A DNA stretch of 64,000 nt. It comes from Micromonospora lupini str. Lupac 08 (lineage in GTDB: Bacteria > Actinomycetota > Actinomycetes > Mycobacteriales > Micromonosporaceae). Position 1 is the first letter of the stretch. Every line of letters starts with the position of its first letter. The translations under genes were made by a program, and so were the position numbers. Below the pieces are notes generated by a model. That model made no database searches. It saw only the letters and a program-made list of their open reading frames with translations, and was not told the DNA's origin. Location of the stretch: the NCBI RefSeq assembly GCF_000297395.2, contig NZ_HF570108.1, positions 6,185,700 through 6,249,699 on the forward strand, in the 5' to 3' direction. Shown in pieces: positions 40,991 to 50,179 of the stretch.

Positions 40991-42016
40991 ATGGAGTACA
41001 GGCAACTGGGCCGGTCGGGCCTGCGCGTGAGCGCGGTCGCGTACGGCAACTGGGTCACCCACGGCAACCAGCTCGACGACGACGCGGCAGCGGCGTGCGT
41101 GGCCGCCGCCCTGGACGCGGGCATCACCACGTTCGACACCGCCGACCGGTACGCGCAGGGGCGGGCCGAGGAGGCGCTCGGCAAGGCGCTGCGCGGCGTC
41201 CGGCGCAGCTCGATCGAGCTGTGCACGAAGGTGTACCTGCCGGTCGGGCCGGGCGCCAACGACGCCGGGCTGTCCCGCAAGCACATCCTCGAGGGCTGCC
41301 ACGCCTCGCTGAGCAGGCTGGGCACCGACTACGTCGACCTCTACCAGGCGCACCGGTACGACGACAGCGTGCCGTTGGAGGAGACGATGCTCGCCTTCGC
41401 CGACCTGGTCCGCCAAGGCAAGGTGCTCTACGTCGGCGTCTCCGAGTGGACCGCGGCGCAGTTGCGGGAGGGTCGGCGGCTCGCCGCCGAGCTGCACGTC
41501 CCGTTCATCGCCAACCAGCCGCAGTACTCGATGCTGTGGCGGGTCGTGGAGGCCGAGGTGGCCCCCGCCTGCGCCGAGCTGGGCCTCGGTCAGCTCGCCT
41601 GGGCACCGCTCGCGATGGGCGTCCTGACCGGGCGCTACCAGCCCGGCCGTCGCCCGCCCGCCGGCTCCCGGGCCACCGACAGCTTCGGCGGGTCGTTCAT
41701 CGCCCGCTACTCGTCGGATCTGCTGCTCTCCCGGGTACGCCAGCTCCGGTCGATCGCCGAGGCCGCCGGCTGCACGATGGCCCAGTTGGCGGTGGCGTGG
41801 GTGCTGCACCGACCGACAGTGGCCGGGGCGATCGTCGGTGCGTCCCGACCCGAGCAGCTCGCCGAGACGGCCGGTGCCACCACGGTACGACTCGACGACG
41901 AGCTGCTGGCACGGATCGACGCCGTGCTCGGTGACCTGGTCGAGCGGGATCCGGCGAAGACCGCCCGACCGAACGACGTCATGCCGGCCTGGCGTCCACC
42001 GCCTACCGCCGGCTGA
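40991..42016 (+). CDS. aldo/keto reductase
   Basis: A 341-residue TIM-barrel oxidoreductase. MEYRQLGRSGLRVSAVAYG opens the protein; the active site includes Asp and Tyr in FDTADRYAQGRAEE, Lys in CTKVYL and His in YQAHRYD. It resembles the potassium-channel beta-subunit branch of the family and should reduce carbonyls with NADPH. ATG at 40991. Divergent from the ArsR-family gene. Confidence 0.9.
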   Translation: MEYRQLGRSGLRVSAVAYGNWVTHGNQLDDDAAAACVAAALDAGITTFDTADRYAQGRAEEALGKALRGVRRSSIELCTKVYLPVGPGANDAGLSRKHILEGCHASLSRLGTDYVDLYQAHRYDDSVPLEETMLAFADLVRQGKVLYVGVSEWTAAQLREGRRLAAELHVPFIANQPQYSMLWRVVEAEVAPACAELGLGQLAWAPLAMGVLTGRYQPGRRPPAGSRATDSFGGSFIARYSSDLLLSRVRQLRSIAEAAGCTMAQLAVAWVLHRPTVAGAIVGASRPEQLAETAGATTVRLDDELLARIDAVLGDLVERDPAKTARPNDVMPAWRPPPTAG

Positions 42017-42051
42017 CACCACGAACGGCACGGCCGTGGCAGGCTCGGACC

Positions 42052-43635
42052 GTGGGCGGATTGTCCGAGTCGACCGGGGCGGCGTGGGAGCACCTGCGCC
42101 GCCTACCGGTCTGGCTCGCCCCGGCGCTGCTGACCCTGGCAGTGACCCTGACCGGACTGGGCTCCGCCCAACTCTGGCGCGACGAGCTGGCGACCTGGAG
42201 CGCTGCCACCCGGTCGCCGGCCGACCTGGCCCGGCTGGCCGGCACCATCGACGCCGCCACCGGTCCGTACTACCTGCTGATGCACATCTGGGTCTCAGTC
42301 TTCGGCGACTCGACGATCGCGCTCCGCGCGCCGGCCGCACTGGCGATGACAGTCGCCGCGGGACTGCTCGCCGTGCTCGGGTCGCAGCTCGTGGACCGAC
42401 GTGCCGGCCTCTTCGCCGGCCTGCTGTTCGCGGTGCTGCCGAGCACCTCCCGCTACGGGCAGGAGGCCCGCCCGTACGCCCTGGCCACCGCGCTCGCGGT
42501 GCTCGCCACCCTGCTGCTGGTGACGGCGCTGCGCCGACCGGGGTGGGCCCGTTGGGCCGGGTACGCGGTCGCCGTCGTCGCGCTCGGGCTCACGCACCTG
42601 ATCGCGCTCACCCTGCTGGCCGCCCACGCGCTTGTCGTGCTGGTCACCTGGTGGCGCGGCCCCGCCGCGGCCGGCGTCGCCACCCGGGCCCACCCCATTG
42701 CCAACCGGGCCCCTCCCGCCAGCCGGGACCGTTCCGCCGGCAATCGGGAGCAGCCCACCGCCCGCCGGGACCCCGCCGCCGGGCGGGACCGGCGGGTGTG
42801 GCGGTGGGTGGTCGCCGTGGTTCCGGTGGTGCTGCTGGCCGGTCCGTTGCTGCTGAAGGCTCGCGCCCAGCAGTCCCGGCAGCTCAACTGGGTCGGTCTC
42901 GCCCGGCTGGACGACCTGAGCGCGCTGCCCGGCGGCGTGGCCCAGAGCAGCGTGGTGGGCGGTCTGCTGGTCGGGGTCGCCGCGCTGGGCGCTGCCCGGC
43001 TCGGGCGACGCGCCCTGCTGCCGGTGAGCGCGATGCTGCTACCGGTGCTGCTGCTCTTCGCCGCCGGCACTGTCGTACCCCTGTGGGTTCCTCGGTACCT
43101 GGTCTTCGTGGTGCCCTTCGCGTGTCTGCTGGCGGGCGCGGCGCTGGCCGCGGTCGCGGCGCCGGCTGCGCTCGTCGTGCTGATCCTGACCGGGCTGCTC
43201 GGCCTGCCCGACCAGGCCGCGCTGCGGCGGACGCACGAGTGGCCGCGCAATGCTCCGGTGGACTACGCGGGCGCCGCTGACGTGATCGGCGCGGGTCAGC
43301 GGCCGGGCGACGCGGTGGTCTACTCGCCGCGGCACAGTTGGCTCTTCCTCGACCTCGGCATCGAGTACCACCTCGGCGACCCTCCCCGGGACGTCCTGGT
43401 CACCGAGGACGAGGTCCGCCGGGGCGACCTGTGGGCCGCCGAGTGCCCGCAACCGGCACAGTGCCTGGCCGGCACGTCACGGGTGTGGCTGGTCGTCGCC
43501 GGCCGGCACGCCGAGCCGCTTGCCGCCGTGCCGGGCGCCAAGGGCGATGCGCTGCGCGCGGACTTCACCGTCGCCCAGGTCTGGCAGCGCCCCGGCCTGA
43601 CCGTCGCCCTGCTGACCAGCAGTCCCGGACGCTGA
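42052..43635 (+). CDS. GT39/PMT-type membrane glycosyltransferase-like protein
   Basis: A 527-residue membrane protein. LWRDELATW after the first membrane segment places the acidic residue of the first outer loop as in GT39/ArnT-like polyprenyl-phosphate-dependent mannosyltransferases; YGQEARPYALAT is another family mark. About ten membrane segments follow. A hydrophilic loop (about residues 203-242) made of imperfect Arg/Pro/Ala repeats interrupts the membrane region. The C-terminal 150 residues form an outer domain. Sugar and acceptor are unknown. GTG start at 42052. Confidence 0.8.
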   Translation: MGGLSESTGAAWEHLRRLPVWLAPALLTLAVTLTGLGSAQLWRDELATWSAATRSPADLARLAGTIDAATGPYYLLMHIWVSVFGDSTIALRAPAALAMTVAAGLLAVLGSQLVDRRAGLFAGLLFAVLPSTSRYGQEARPYALATALAVLATLLLVTALRRPGWARWAGYAVAVVALGLTHLIALTLLAAHALVVLVTWWRGPAAAGVATRAHPIANRAPPASRDRSAGNREQPTARRDPAAGRDRRVWRWVVAVVPVVLLAGPLLLKARAQQSRQLNWVGLARLDDLSALPGGVAQSSVVGGLLVGVAALGAARLGRRALLPVSAMLLPVLLLFAAGTVVPLWVPRYLVFVVPFACLLAGAALAAVAAPAALVVLILTGLLGLPDQAALRRTHEWPRNAPVDYAGAADVIGAGQRPGDAVVYSPRHSWLFLDLGIEYHLGDPPRDVLVTEDEVRRGDLWAAECPQPAQCLAGTSRVWLVVAGRHAEPLAAVPGAKGDALRADFTVAQVWQRPGLTVALLTSSPGR

Positions 43636-43758
43636 CCCGACCCGCCCAACCACCCGGTAACGCCCGGCACGAGGGTGATCCCGCCGCCCGGCCCAGCGCA
43701 GGGCGCGGGCCGTCGGCGGCCAGACGGCGGGTGGCCGGGAGAGGTCGACAAGGGCCCG

Positions 43759-45351
43759 TCAGCCTTGTGAGCGGCCGTCCGGTGCGTTGCGGGCCAGCGG
43801 GACGACGAGCAGCGCCTCGGTGCCGCCCTTGGCGCCCGCGCGCAGTTCGATGGTGCCGCGCAGCTCGCCGGTGACCAGGGCCCGCACGATCTGGAGGCCG
43901 AGCCGGCTGCCGCGTTCGGCGTCGAACTCGGGCGGCAGCCCGCGCCCGTTGTCGGTCACCGAGACGTGCAGCATCTTGCGGAACCGGTGCGCCGACACCA
44001 CCACCTCCGGTCGCGCCGACGGGTCGACCTCGGCAACGGCGGCCGGCACCACGCCCGTGGTGGGGGGCGCGGGCGTGTCGTCCGTCTCGTCGGCCGGCGG
44101 GAAGCCGTGTTCGACGGCGTTGAGCAGCAGTTCGTTGAGGACCATGACCAGCGACGTGGCGATCTCCGCCGGCAGCACGCCGAAGCTGCCCCGACGGCGC
44201 ATGCCGACGCTCACCTCGGTCGCCGCGACCTCCGTCGCCGCGCTGGCCACCCGGTCGACGATGCCGTCGAACTCCACCGCCTCGTCGCTGGACATCGACA
44301 GCGTCTCGTGCACGAGAGCGATCGAGGCGACCCGGCGGACCGACTCCTCCAGGGCGACCCGCGCCTCCGGCATGGCCACCCGGCGGGCCTGCAACCGCAG
44401 CAGCGCGGCCACCGTCTGGAGGTTGTTCTTCACCCGGTGGTGGATCTCCCGGATGGTGGCGTCCTTGGTGATCAGTGCCCGGTCCCGGCGACGAACCTCG
44501 GTGATGTCGCGCACCAGCACCAGCGCGCCGATCGGCACGCCTGCCGGCATCAGCGGCAGCGCCCGGGTGAGCATCGTGGCCCCGCGTGCGTCGATCTCCC
44601 GCCGGGGCGGCGCCTCGCCGCGCAACGCCGCCAGGATGCCGTTCGCCGCCTCGGTGCCGTCCAGCGGATCGCCCGCCAGCCGGCGGTGCAGCGCGGCCAG
44701 GTCCTCCCCCACCAGGTGGGAGGCGTAGCCCAACCGCCGGTACGCGGACTGCGCGTTCGGGCTCGCGTAGGTGACCTTGCCACCGGCGTCCAGTCGGACC
44801 AGGCCGTCACCGACGCGGGGGGCGGAGGTGGTCTCGCCCGGGTGCCGGGGCGGCGGGAAGGTGCCGTCCGCGATCATCTGGGCGAGGTCGTCGGCGGTGG
44901 TCAGATAGTTGAGTTCCAGCTGGCTGGGCGTACGCGCGGTGGAGAGGTTGGTGTCCCGACCGACCACGGCGATCACCTCGCCGGCCTCGCCGTCGGCGGT
45001 GCGCAGCCGGACCGGGATCGCCTCGTGTCGGGCCGGCACGTCGCCGTACCAGACCGGGTCGCCCTCCCGCCAGATCCGCCCCTGGGAGTAGGCGACCCCC
45101 AGGTGGGCCACCTCCGAGCCGCCGATGATCCGGCCCACCTGATCGTCCTGGTACGCGGTGGGCGCGGTCGTCGGGCGGACCTGGGCGACACAGAGGAACG
45201 TGCCCTCGGCGTCGACAGGCACCCAGAGCAGCAGGTCGGCGAAGGACAGATCGGAGAGCAGCTGCCAGTCGCCGGCGATCCGGTGCAGGTGGTCGATGTC
45301 GGCCGGACGGAGATGGGTGTGCTCCTCGGCGAGGTCGCGCAGCGTGGACAC
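43759..45351 (-). CDS. pdtaS: PdtaS-like sensor histidine kinase (GAF-PAS-HisKA_2-HATPase)
   Basis: A 530-residue cytoplasmic kinase. The N-terminal GAF-like sensor (about 1-165), a PAS domain (about 185-300), a HisKA_2 domain with the phosphoacceptor His in IREIHHRVKNNLQTV and a HATPase with NELLLNAVEHGF and DNGRGLP match actinobacterial PdtaS. In mycobacteria PdtaS phosphorylates the RNA-binding antiterminator PdtaR and senses redox stress and copper. No pdtaR is adjacent in this window. An Ala/Pro/Thr-rich insert (about 430-460) lies within the ATPase domain. GTG start at 45351. Confidence 0.85.
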   Translation of the reverse strand: MSTLRDLAEEHTHLRPADIDHLHRIAGDWQLLSDLSFADLLLWVPVDAEGTFLCVAQVRPTTAPTAYQDDQVGRIIGGSEVAHLGVAYSQGRIWREGDPVWYGDVPARHEAIPVRLRTADGEAGEVIAVVGRDTNLSTARTPSQLELNYLTTADDLAQMIADGTFPPPRHPGETTSAPRVGDGLVRLDAGGKVTYASPNAQSAYRRLGYASHLVGEDLAALHRRLAGDPLDGTEAANGILAALRGEAPPRREIDARGATMLTRALPLMPAGVPIGALVLVRDITEVRRRDRALITKDATIREIHHRVKNNLQTVAALLRLQARRVAMPEARVALEESVRRVASIALVHETLSMSSDEAVEFDGIVDRVASAATEVAATEVSVGMRRRGSFGVLPAEIATSLVMVLNELLLNAVEHGFPPADETDDTPAPPTTGVVPAAVAEVDPSARPEVVVSAHRFRKMLHVSVTDNGRGLPPEFDAERGSRLGLQIVRALVTGELRGTIELRAGAKGGTEALLVVPLARNAPDGRSQG

Positions 45352-45381
45352 GGTGACCAGGGTGCCACGCCGCGCCGTGCC

Positions 45382-46434
45382 TCACATCGTCGCGGTGACC
45401 TTCTTCAGGCCGCGCGGCGCGTCCGGGTCCTCGCCGCGGGTCAGTGCCAACGCCAGCGCGAGGCGCTGCAACGGCAGGATGTCCAGCAGCGGCGCGTACC
45501 GCTCGTCGACCTCGGGGACGGCGAGCCGGGTGGCGCCCGGCACGTCGGCGGAGCCGACGACCACCACGTCGGCGCGGCGCTCGCCGAGACGGGGCAGCAC
45601 CTCGCCCATGGACCGGCCACCCGGACCGGAGCCGACCACGGCGAGCACCGGGACCTCCGGATCGGTCATCGCGAGCGGGCCGTGCAGCAGGTCGGCCCCG
45701 GAGAAGGCGAGCGCCGGCAGGTACGAGGTCTCCATCAGCTTCAACGCGGCCTCGCGGGCGGTCGGATAGGCGTACCCCCGGCCGGTGGTGACCAGTTGGC
45801 GGGCGAAGCGGTAGCGCGGGGCGAGCTGAGCCGGGGTGTCGTCGGCGAGCGTTCTGGTGGCGAGGTCGGGCAGCGCGGCGAGCGCCTCCCGCTCGGCCGC
45901 CGGCAGCACGCCGTCACCGGCCCGGATGCCCTCGATGAGCATGAGCAGGGCGAGCAGCTCGGCGGTGTACGTCTTCGTCGCCGCGACCGCCCGCTCGTGC
46001 CCGGCGGCGATGTCGATGCTCAACTCGGCCGTCTCGGCCAGCGGGGAGCCGGGGGCGTTCGTCACCGCGAGGGTGAGCGCCCCGGAGGCCCGCGCGGAGC
46101 GCAACACCTCGGCCAGGTCGGGTGAGCCGCCGCTCTGGCTGACCCCGACGACGAGCGCGTCGGACAGGTCGGGCCGGGCGCCGAACAGGGTGACCACGCT
46201 CGGTGAGGCGAGCCCGGCGGGCAGGCCGAGCCGGATCTCGGTCAGGTACGCCCCGTAGAGCGCCGCGTGGTCGGAGGTGCCCCGGGCGGTGAAGACCACG
46301 TGTCGCGGTCGACGCTCGGCCACGACAGCCGCCACGTGGGCGATCGCCGCGGCGTTGGCGCTGTCGAGCAGGCGCGCGTAGCCGGCGGGCTGCTCGTCGA
46401 TGTCGGCGGCCATTCCGGACCCTGCACGTGTCAC
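45382..46434 (-). CDS. SIS-domain sugar isomerase/deaminase-like protein
   Basis: A 350-residue protein with two SIS domains (about 25-165 and 200-330), like the isomerase half of glucosamine-6-phosphate synthase without its glutaminase domain. Landmarks are FTARGTSDHAALYG, GVSQSGGSPDLAEVL, AATKTYTAELLAL and TAREAALKLMETSY. It may act as glucosamine-6-phosphate deaminase/isomerase (AgaS or FrlB-like). I chose the GTG at 46434 for its GAGGGGA SD; GTG at 46440 is the alternative. Divergent from the TPR gene. Confidence 0.82.
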   Translation of the reverse strand: MTRAGSGMAADIDEQPAGYARLLDSANAAAIAHVAAVVAERRPRHVVFTARGTSDHAALYGAYLTEIRLGLPAGLASPSVVTLFGARPDLSDALVVGVSQSGGSPDLAEVLRSARASGALTLAVTNAPGSPLAETAELSIDIAAGHERAVAATKTYTAELLALLMLIEGIRAGDGVLPAAEREALAALPDLATRTLADDTPAQLAPRYRFARQLVTTGRGYAYPTAREAALKLMETSYLPALAFSGADLLHGPLAMTDPEVPVLAVVGSGPGGRSMGEVLPRLGERRADVVVVGSADVPGATRLAVPEVDERYAPLLDILPLQRLALALALTRGEDPDAPRGLKKVTATM

Positions 46435-46596
46435 GAACACTCCCCTCGTGCGCGATTGCCGCGCGTTTCCTGCTCAGTCTTGCACGCTAAACTCGGCAGC
46501 AGCAATTGTTCGAGCAGGAGTGCGCAGTTGATCACTTGATCATCTCAATATCAACTACGCTGGCCCCGCTGTCTGTAGCTGCGACGAGAGGACACC

Positions 46597-48426
46597 GTGC
46601 CCGAGGGAAGGGACGACCCCGCGCTCTCCGCGACGGAGGAGCTGGCCCTGGCCCGGCTGGCACTGGACGAGGGTGACCTCCACCACGCGGCCGGCCACCT
46701 CGCCGGCGCGCTGGCGCGGGCGCCCACCCTGCCCGAGGTGCACGAGACGCTGGCCCGCCTCGCCGCGGCCGACGGCGGAGGGCTCGACCTCTTCCCGATC
46801 AACCACCACACCTTCGTGGGCGCGGTCGTCGCCCGCGCCCACCTGCTGGCCGCCGCCGGTCGCCCGGCCGAAGGGCTGGAGCTGCTGGCCGCGGCGACCG
46901 GCCACGCCCCCGGCACCGAGTGGGCCGGCGTGCCGTGGGTGACCGCCTCCGAGCTTGTCGAACGGCTGGAACCGGACCACATCGCCCGCGTCCTCATGCA
47001 GGTCTGCGCGGCGCTCACCGACCCGGTGCCACGGGCCGGCCGGGCCGCCCTCGCGCCGTACCTCACGCTGGCCCGCAACGCCGCCACCGTGCACCCCGAG
47101 CACGGTCTCCTGCTGGGCGCGGCGTCCGCGCTGGCCCGGCGGCTCGGCGAGGTCGCGCTGGCGATCCGCTGGGCCAGCCGAGGAGTACGGTGCCAGCCGT
47201 CGAAGATGGGCGAGGTCTGGCTCGGGTACGCGTACCGCAGCGCGGGTCGGACCCGCGACGCCCTCGCGGCGCTCGGTCGGGCCGTCGACCTGGACCCCGA
47301 CGACCTGGCCATCTACGCCGACATCGCCGGCACCCTTGCCGACACCGGCCGACTCGACGAGGCGTTGGAGTGGACCGAGCGGGCGCTGGCCCGGGACCCG
47401 TCGTTCGACTGCGCGGTGCACACCGCCCACCGACTGCGGCACCTGCGCGACGGCGACCTGTCCCACCTGGTCGCGCTCGCCGACTTCATCCGTGACCACC
47501 CGGACGACAGCCACGAGCACGGCGACCTGGCCCAGTGCTGCCGGGGCCGGCCCTGGCTCGGGCAACTGACGCCGGCCGGCGGCCCCCTTGTCGACGCGCT
47601 CCGCCAGGCGGTCGCCGACGACGACATCGGTATCGGCGGCGCCGTACGCCTCGCGGCGGCAGCCCCACCGAGTGCCCTGCGGACGGCGACGGCGGTGGCC
47701 CCCGGACTGCGGATCGAGGTCGCCGGCGCGGCGGAGCCGGACCCGCGCGAGCCCCGACGCCCGTCCGCGCAGCGGCTGTGGCACTTCGCCCAGGACGTGC
47801 CGACGCCGGCGCTGCCCGCGCCCTCGCCGGCAGCTGTCGAACGGATCGCACAGGTGGCCCACCCGGCGTGGCCGCACCCGCCGGCGGCCTACGACGCGGC
47901 GGTGGGCCTGGCCGGCCTCGACGTAGACGACCTGCTCGGGCTACTGGTGCACCCGCCCGCGGCGCCGGCGAGCGGGCTCGGTCGACTGCTCGCCGCTCAG
48001 GACCCGTCGATCTGGGTCCGCGGGGTGCAGGTGTGGGCCTGCCTGGGGCTGCTGCACCAGCGCACCGACGAGCCCTGGACGGACTCGACCCGACGCCGGG
48101 TGCTGCTGGACCTGGTCTGGGGCGTGGAGGACTGGGTCACCGAGGCGGCGCTGTTCGCTCTGATCACCGCCGCCTGGGTGGACCCGGCGGTGCGACCGGA
48201 CGTGGCGCGCGTGGTGGCCGAGCGGTTGGCCGACGCGGCGGCCGTGGCCCAGGCCCGGCCGGTGCCGATCGCGGTCTCGCTGGCCCACCTCGCGCTGGCC
48301 GCCCCCGCCCTGGACCCGGACACGGCGGCACTGGCCACCCGGATGCTCGGCGAGCGAACCCCACGGCTCCCCCGCCCCCGCAACCCGCTGCGCCGCCTCT
48401 GGCAACGCCTGACCCGCCGCCGGTGA
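46597..48426 (+). CDS. tetratricopeptide-repeat protein
   Basis: A 609-residue protein with helical repeats. The clearest TPRs are at about 13-45, 80-105, 205-240 (VWLGYAYRSAGRTRDALAAL) and 240-275 (AGTLADTGRLDEALEWTERAL). The C-terminal half (about 390-600) is Ala/Leu-rich helical with no known domain and ends in a basic tail. No signal peptide or membrane segment is visible. Probably a protein-interaction scaffold; partner unknown. GTG start at 46597. Confidence 0.72.
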   Translation: MPEGRDDPALSATEELALARLALDEGDLHHAAGHLAGALARAPTLPEVHETLARLAAADGGGLDLFPINHHTFVGAVVARAHLLAAAGRPAEGLELLAAATGHAPGTEWAGVPWVTASELVERLEPDHIARVLMQVCAALTDPVPRAGRAALAPYLTLARNAATVHPEHGLLLGAASALARRLGEVALAIRWASRGVRCQPSKMGEVWLGYAYRSAGRTRDALAALGRAVDLDPDDLAIYADIAGTLADTGRLDEALEWTERALARDPSFDCAVHTAHRLRHLRDGDLSHLVALADFIRDHPDDSHEHGDLAQCCRGRPWLGQLTPAGGPLVDALRQAVADDDIGIGGAVRLAAAAPPSALRTATAVAPGLRIEVAGAAEPDPREPRRPSAQRLWHFAQDVPTPALPAPSPAAVERIAQVAHPAWPHPPAAYDAAVGLAGLDVDDLLGLLVHPPAAPASGLGRLLAAQDPSIWVRGVQVWACLGLLHQRTDEPWTDSTRRRVLLDLVWGVEDWVTEAALFALITAAWVDPAVRPDVARVVAERLADAAAVAQARPVPIAVSLAHLALAAPALDPDTAALATRMLGERTPRLPRPRNPLRRLWQRLTRRR

Positions 48427-48430
48427 AAAC

Positions 48431-48468
48431 GCGCGCCGCGCCTTCCCCTCGGGGACGACGCGGCGCGC
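48431..48468. terminator. bidirectional hairpin between the TPR and efflux genes
   Basis: A perfect 10-bp stem (GCGCGCCGCG and its complement) encloses 18 nt that fold further through CCCC/GGGG. It starts 5 nt after the TPR stop and lies before the end of the convergent MFS gene. Confidence 0.72.
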
Positions 48469-48483
48469 GCTGTGGGTCGAGGA

Positions 48484-50067
48484 TCAGGCGACCGGGGCCT
48501 TGCCGAGGGCGATCTCGGCCTCCTCCTCCGGGGTGGCCGCTGCGGCCGGCGCCTCGTTGGCGGTGCGCAGCGGGATCTCCTTGATGAACCAGGCGAGCAC
48601 CGGGATCACGATGGTGAACAGCACGGCCCAGAGGAACACGTGCGAGATCGCGTCCGAGAGACCGGTGAGGACCAGCTCACGCGCCTGGGCGGGCAGCTGC
48701 TTGAGCTTCTCCAGGTCCATACCGCCCTCGCCGCCGCCGGTGAACGCCCTGCCGGCGGCCGAGTCGGCGAGCCGGTTGGCGAAGATCGCGCCGAACAGCG
48801 AGATGCCGAACGAGCCACCGATCGACCGGAAGAACGTGGCCGCGCCGCTGGCCGCGCCGAGGTCCTTCTGCTCCACGCTGTTCTGCGCGATCAGCATGGA
48901 GGTCTGCATGAGGAAGCCCATGCCGGCGCCGAGCACGACCATGTAGAGCGAGGACGCCAACTTGCTGGTGTCGGTGTCGAGCATGGACAGCAGCGCCATG
49001 CCCCCGGTCATCACCACGCCACCGATGATCGGGTAGGCCCGGTACTTGCCGGTCTTGGTGATCGCCCGGCCGATGACGAGCGAGACGACGAGCATGCCGA
49101 ACATCAGCGGCAGCAGCAGCAGGCCGCTGTTGGTGGCCGAGGCTCCCTGCACGGTCTGCTGGTAGAGCGGCAGGAAGTTCATCGCGCCGAACATCGCGAA
49201 GCCGAGCAGGAAGCCGATCAGCGAGATCAGCGCGAAGTTGCGGTTGGCGAACAGCGCCAACGGCAGGATCGGCTCCGGAACCCGGCGCTCCACCAGGCCG
49301 AACGCCACAAGCGCCACAAGCGCCAACACGGCCAGGCCGAGGATCTGCGGCGAGGTCCAGTCGTACTCGTTGCCGCCCCAGGTGGTGATCAGCACGATCG
49401 CGGTGATGCCGACCGAGAGCAGCGCCGCGCCGAGCCAGTCGATCCGGTGCTCGGTGCGGTACTTCGGCAGGTGCATCGTGGTGATCAGCACGAGCAGCGC
49501 GATGCCACCCAGCGGCAGGTTCACGTAGAACGCCCAGCGCCAGGAGAGGTTGTCGGTGATGAACCCACCGACCAGCGGGCCGGCCACCATGGCGATGGCC
49601 ATGATGCCGGCGATCATGCCCTGGTAGCGCCCGCGCTCGCGCGGCGGAACCAGGTCGCCGATGATCGCCATCACGCCGACCATCAGGCCACCGGCGCCCA
49701 GGCCCTGCACGGCACGGAAGGCGATGAGCTGCACCATGCCGTCCTGTGGGCCGCCGAACATCCCGGAGCCGGCCATGCCGCAGAGGGCCGAGCCGACGAG
49801 GAAGATGCCGACCGAGGTCAGGAAGACGGACTTGCGGCCGTAGAGGTCACCGAGCTTGCCCCAGATCGGGGTGGAGACGGTGGTGCCCAGGACGTACGCG
49901 GTGACCACCCAGGTGAAGTGGTTGAGGCCGCCGAACTCGCCGACGATCCGCGGCAGCGCGGTGCTGACGATCATGTTGTCGAGCATCGCGAGCATCATCG
50001 CGATCATCAGCCCGAACAGCACGACCCGTACGTTGGGTCGTGCGTCGGCCTGTGTTGCCTGAGTCAT
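48484..50067 (-). CDS. MFS drug efflux transporter, DHA2/EmrB family (14 TM)
   Basis: A 527-residue proton-coupled exporter with about 14 predicted membrane segments. The motifs include MLDNMIVSTALPRI (motif D1), GKLGDLYGRKSVFL (motif A) and GVMAIIGDLVPPRERGRYQG. Members expel multiple drugs and dyes; the substrate here is unknown. A soluble C-terminus and a Gly-rich loop (about 420-450) are present. Divergent from the TetR gene, with a clear operator between. ATG start at 50067. Confidence 0.94.
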   Translation of the reverse strand: MTQATQADARPNVRVVLFGLMIAMMLAMLDNMIVSTALPRIVGEFGGLNHFTWVVTAYVLGTTVSTPIWGKLGDLYGRKSVFLTSVGIFLVGSALCGMAGSGMFGGPQDGMVQLIAFRAVQGLGAGGLMVGVMAIIGDLVPPRERGRYQGMIAGIMAIAMVAGPLVGGFITDNLSWRWAFYVNLPLGGIALLVLITTMHLPKYRTEHRIDWLGAALLSVGITAIVLITTWGGNEYDWTSPQILGLAVLALVALVAFGLVERRVPEPILPLALFANRNFALISLIGFLLGFAMFGAMNFLPLYQQTVQGASATNSGLLLLPLMFGMLVVSLVIGRAITKTGKYRAYPIIGGVVMTGGMALLSMLDTDTSKLASSLYMVVLGAGMGFLMQTSMLIAQNSVEQKDLGAASGAATFFRSIGGSFGISLFGAIFANRLADSAAGRAFTGGGEGGMDLEKLKQLPAQARELVLTGLSDAISHVFLWAVLFTIVIPVLAWFIKEIPLRTANEAPAAAATPEEEAEIALGKAPVA

Positions 50068-50094
50068 GGGTAAGCTCCCCCCGAGAGTTGCCTT

Positions 50095-50140
50095 ACTTAC
50101 TTGCCGCCCGGCTAGTCACCTTACTAGCCGCACGGTAAGT
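50095..50140. promoter_or_regulatory. TetR operator in the efflux/regulator gap
   Basis: A perfect inverted repeat CGGCTAGT-N6-ACTAGCCG (50109-50130) is nested in an outer pair ACTTAC/GTAAGT (50095-50100 and 50135-50140) with almost the same centre. It lies between the divergent starts of the MFS and TetR genes, where a repressor could control both. Confidence 0.72.
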
Positions 50141-50179
50141 TGGGTACCAACTGGCGGTCAAGTGAATTGGGGGGCGTGG

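Noticed and set aside
43636..43758. Possible terminator between the GT39-type and PdtaS-like genes
   Set aside because: Pairing is GC-rich but imperfect with several alternatives, so I could not define a specific hairpin.
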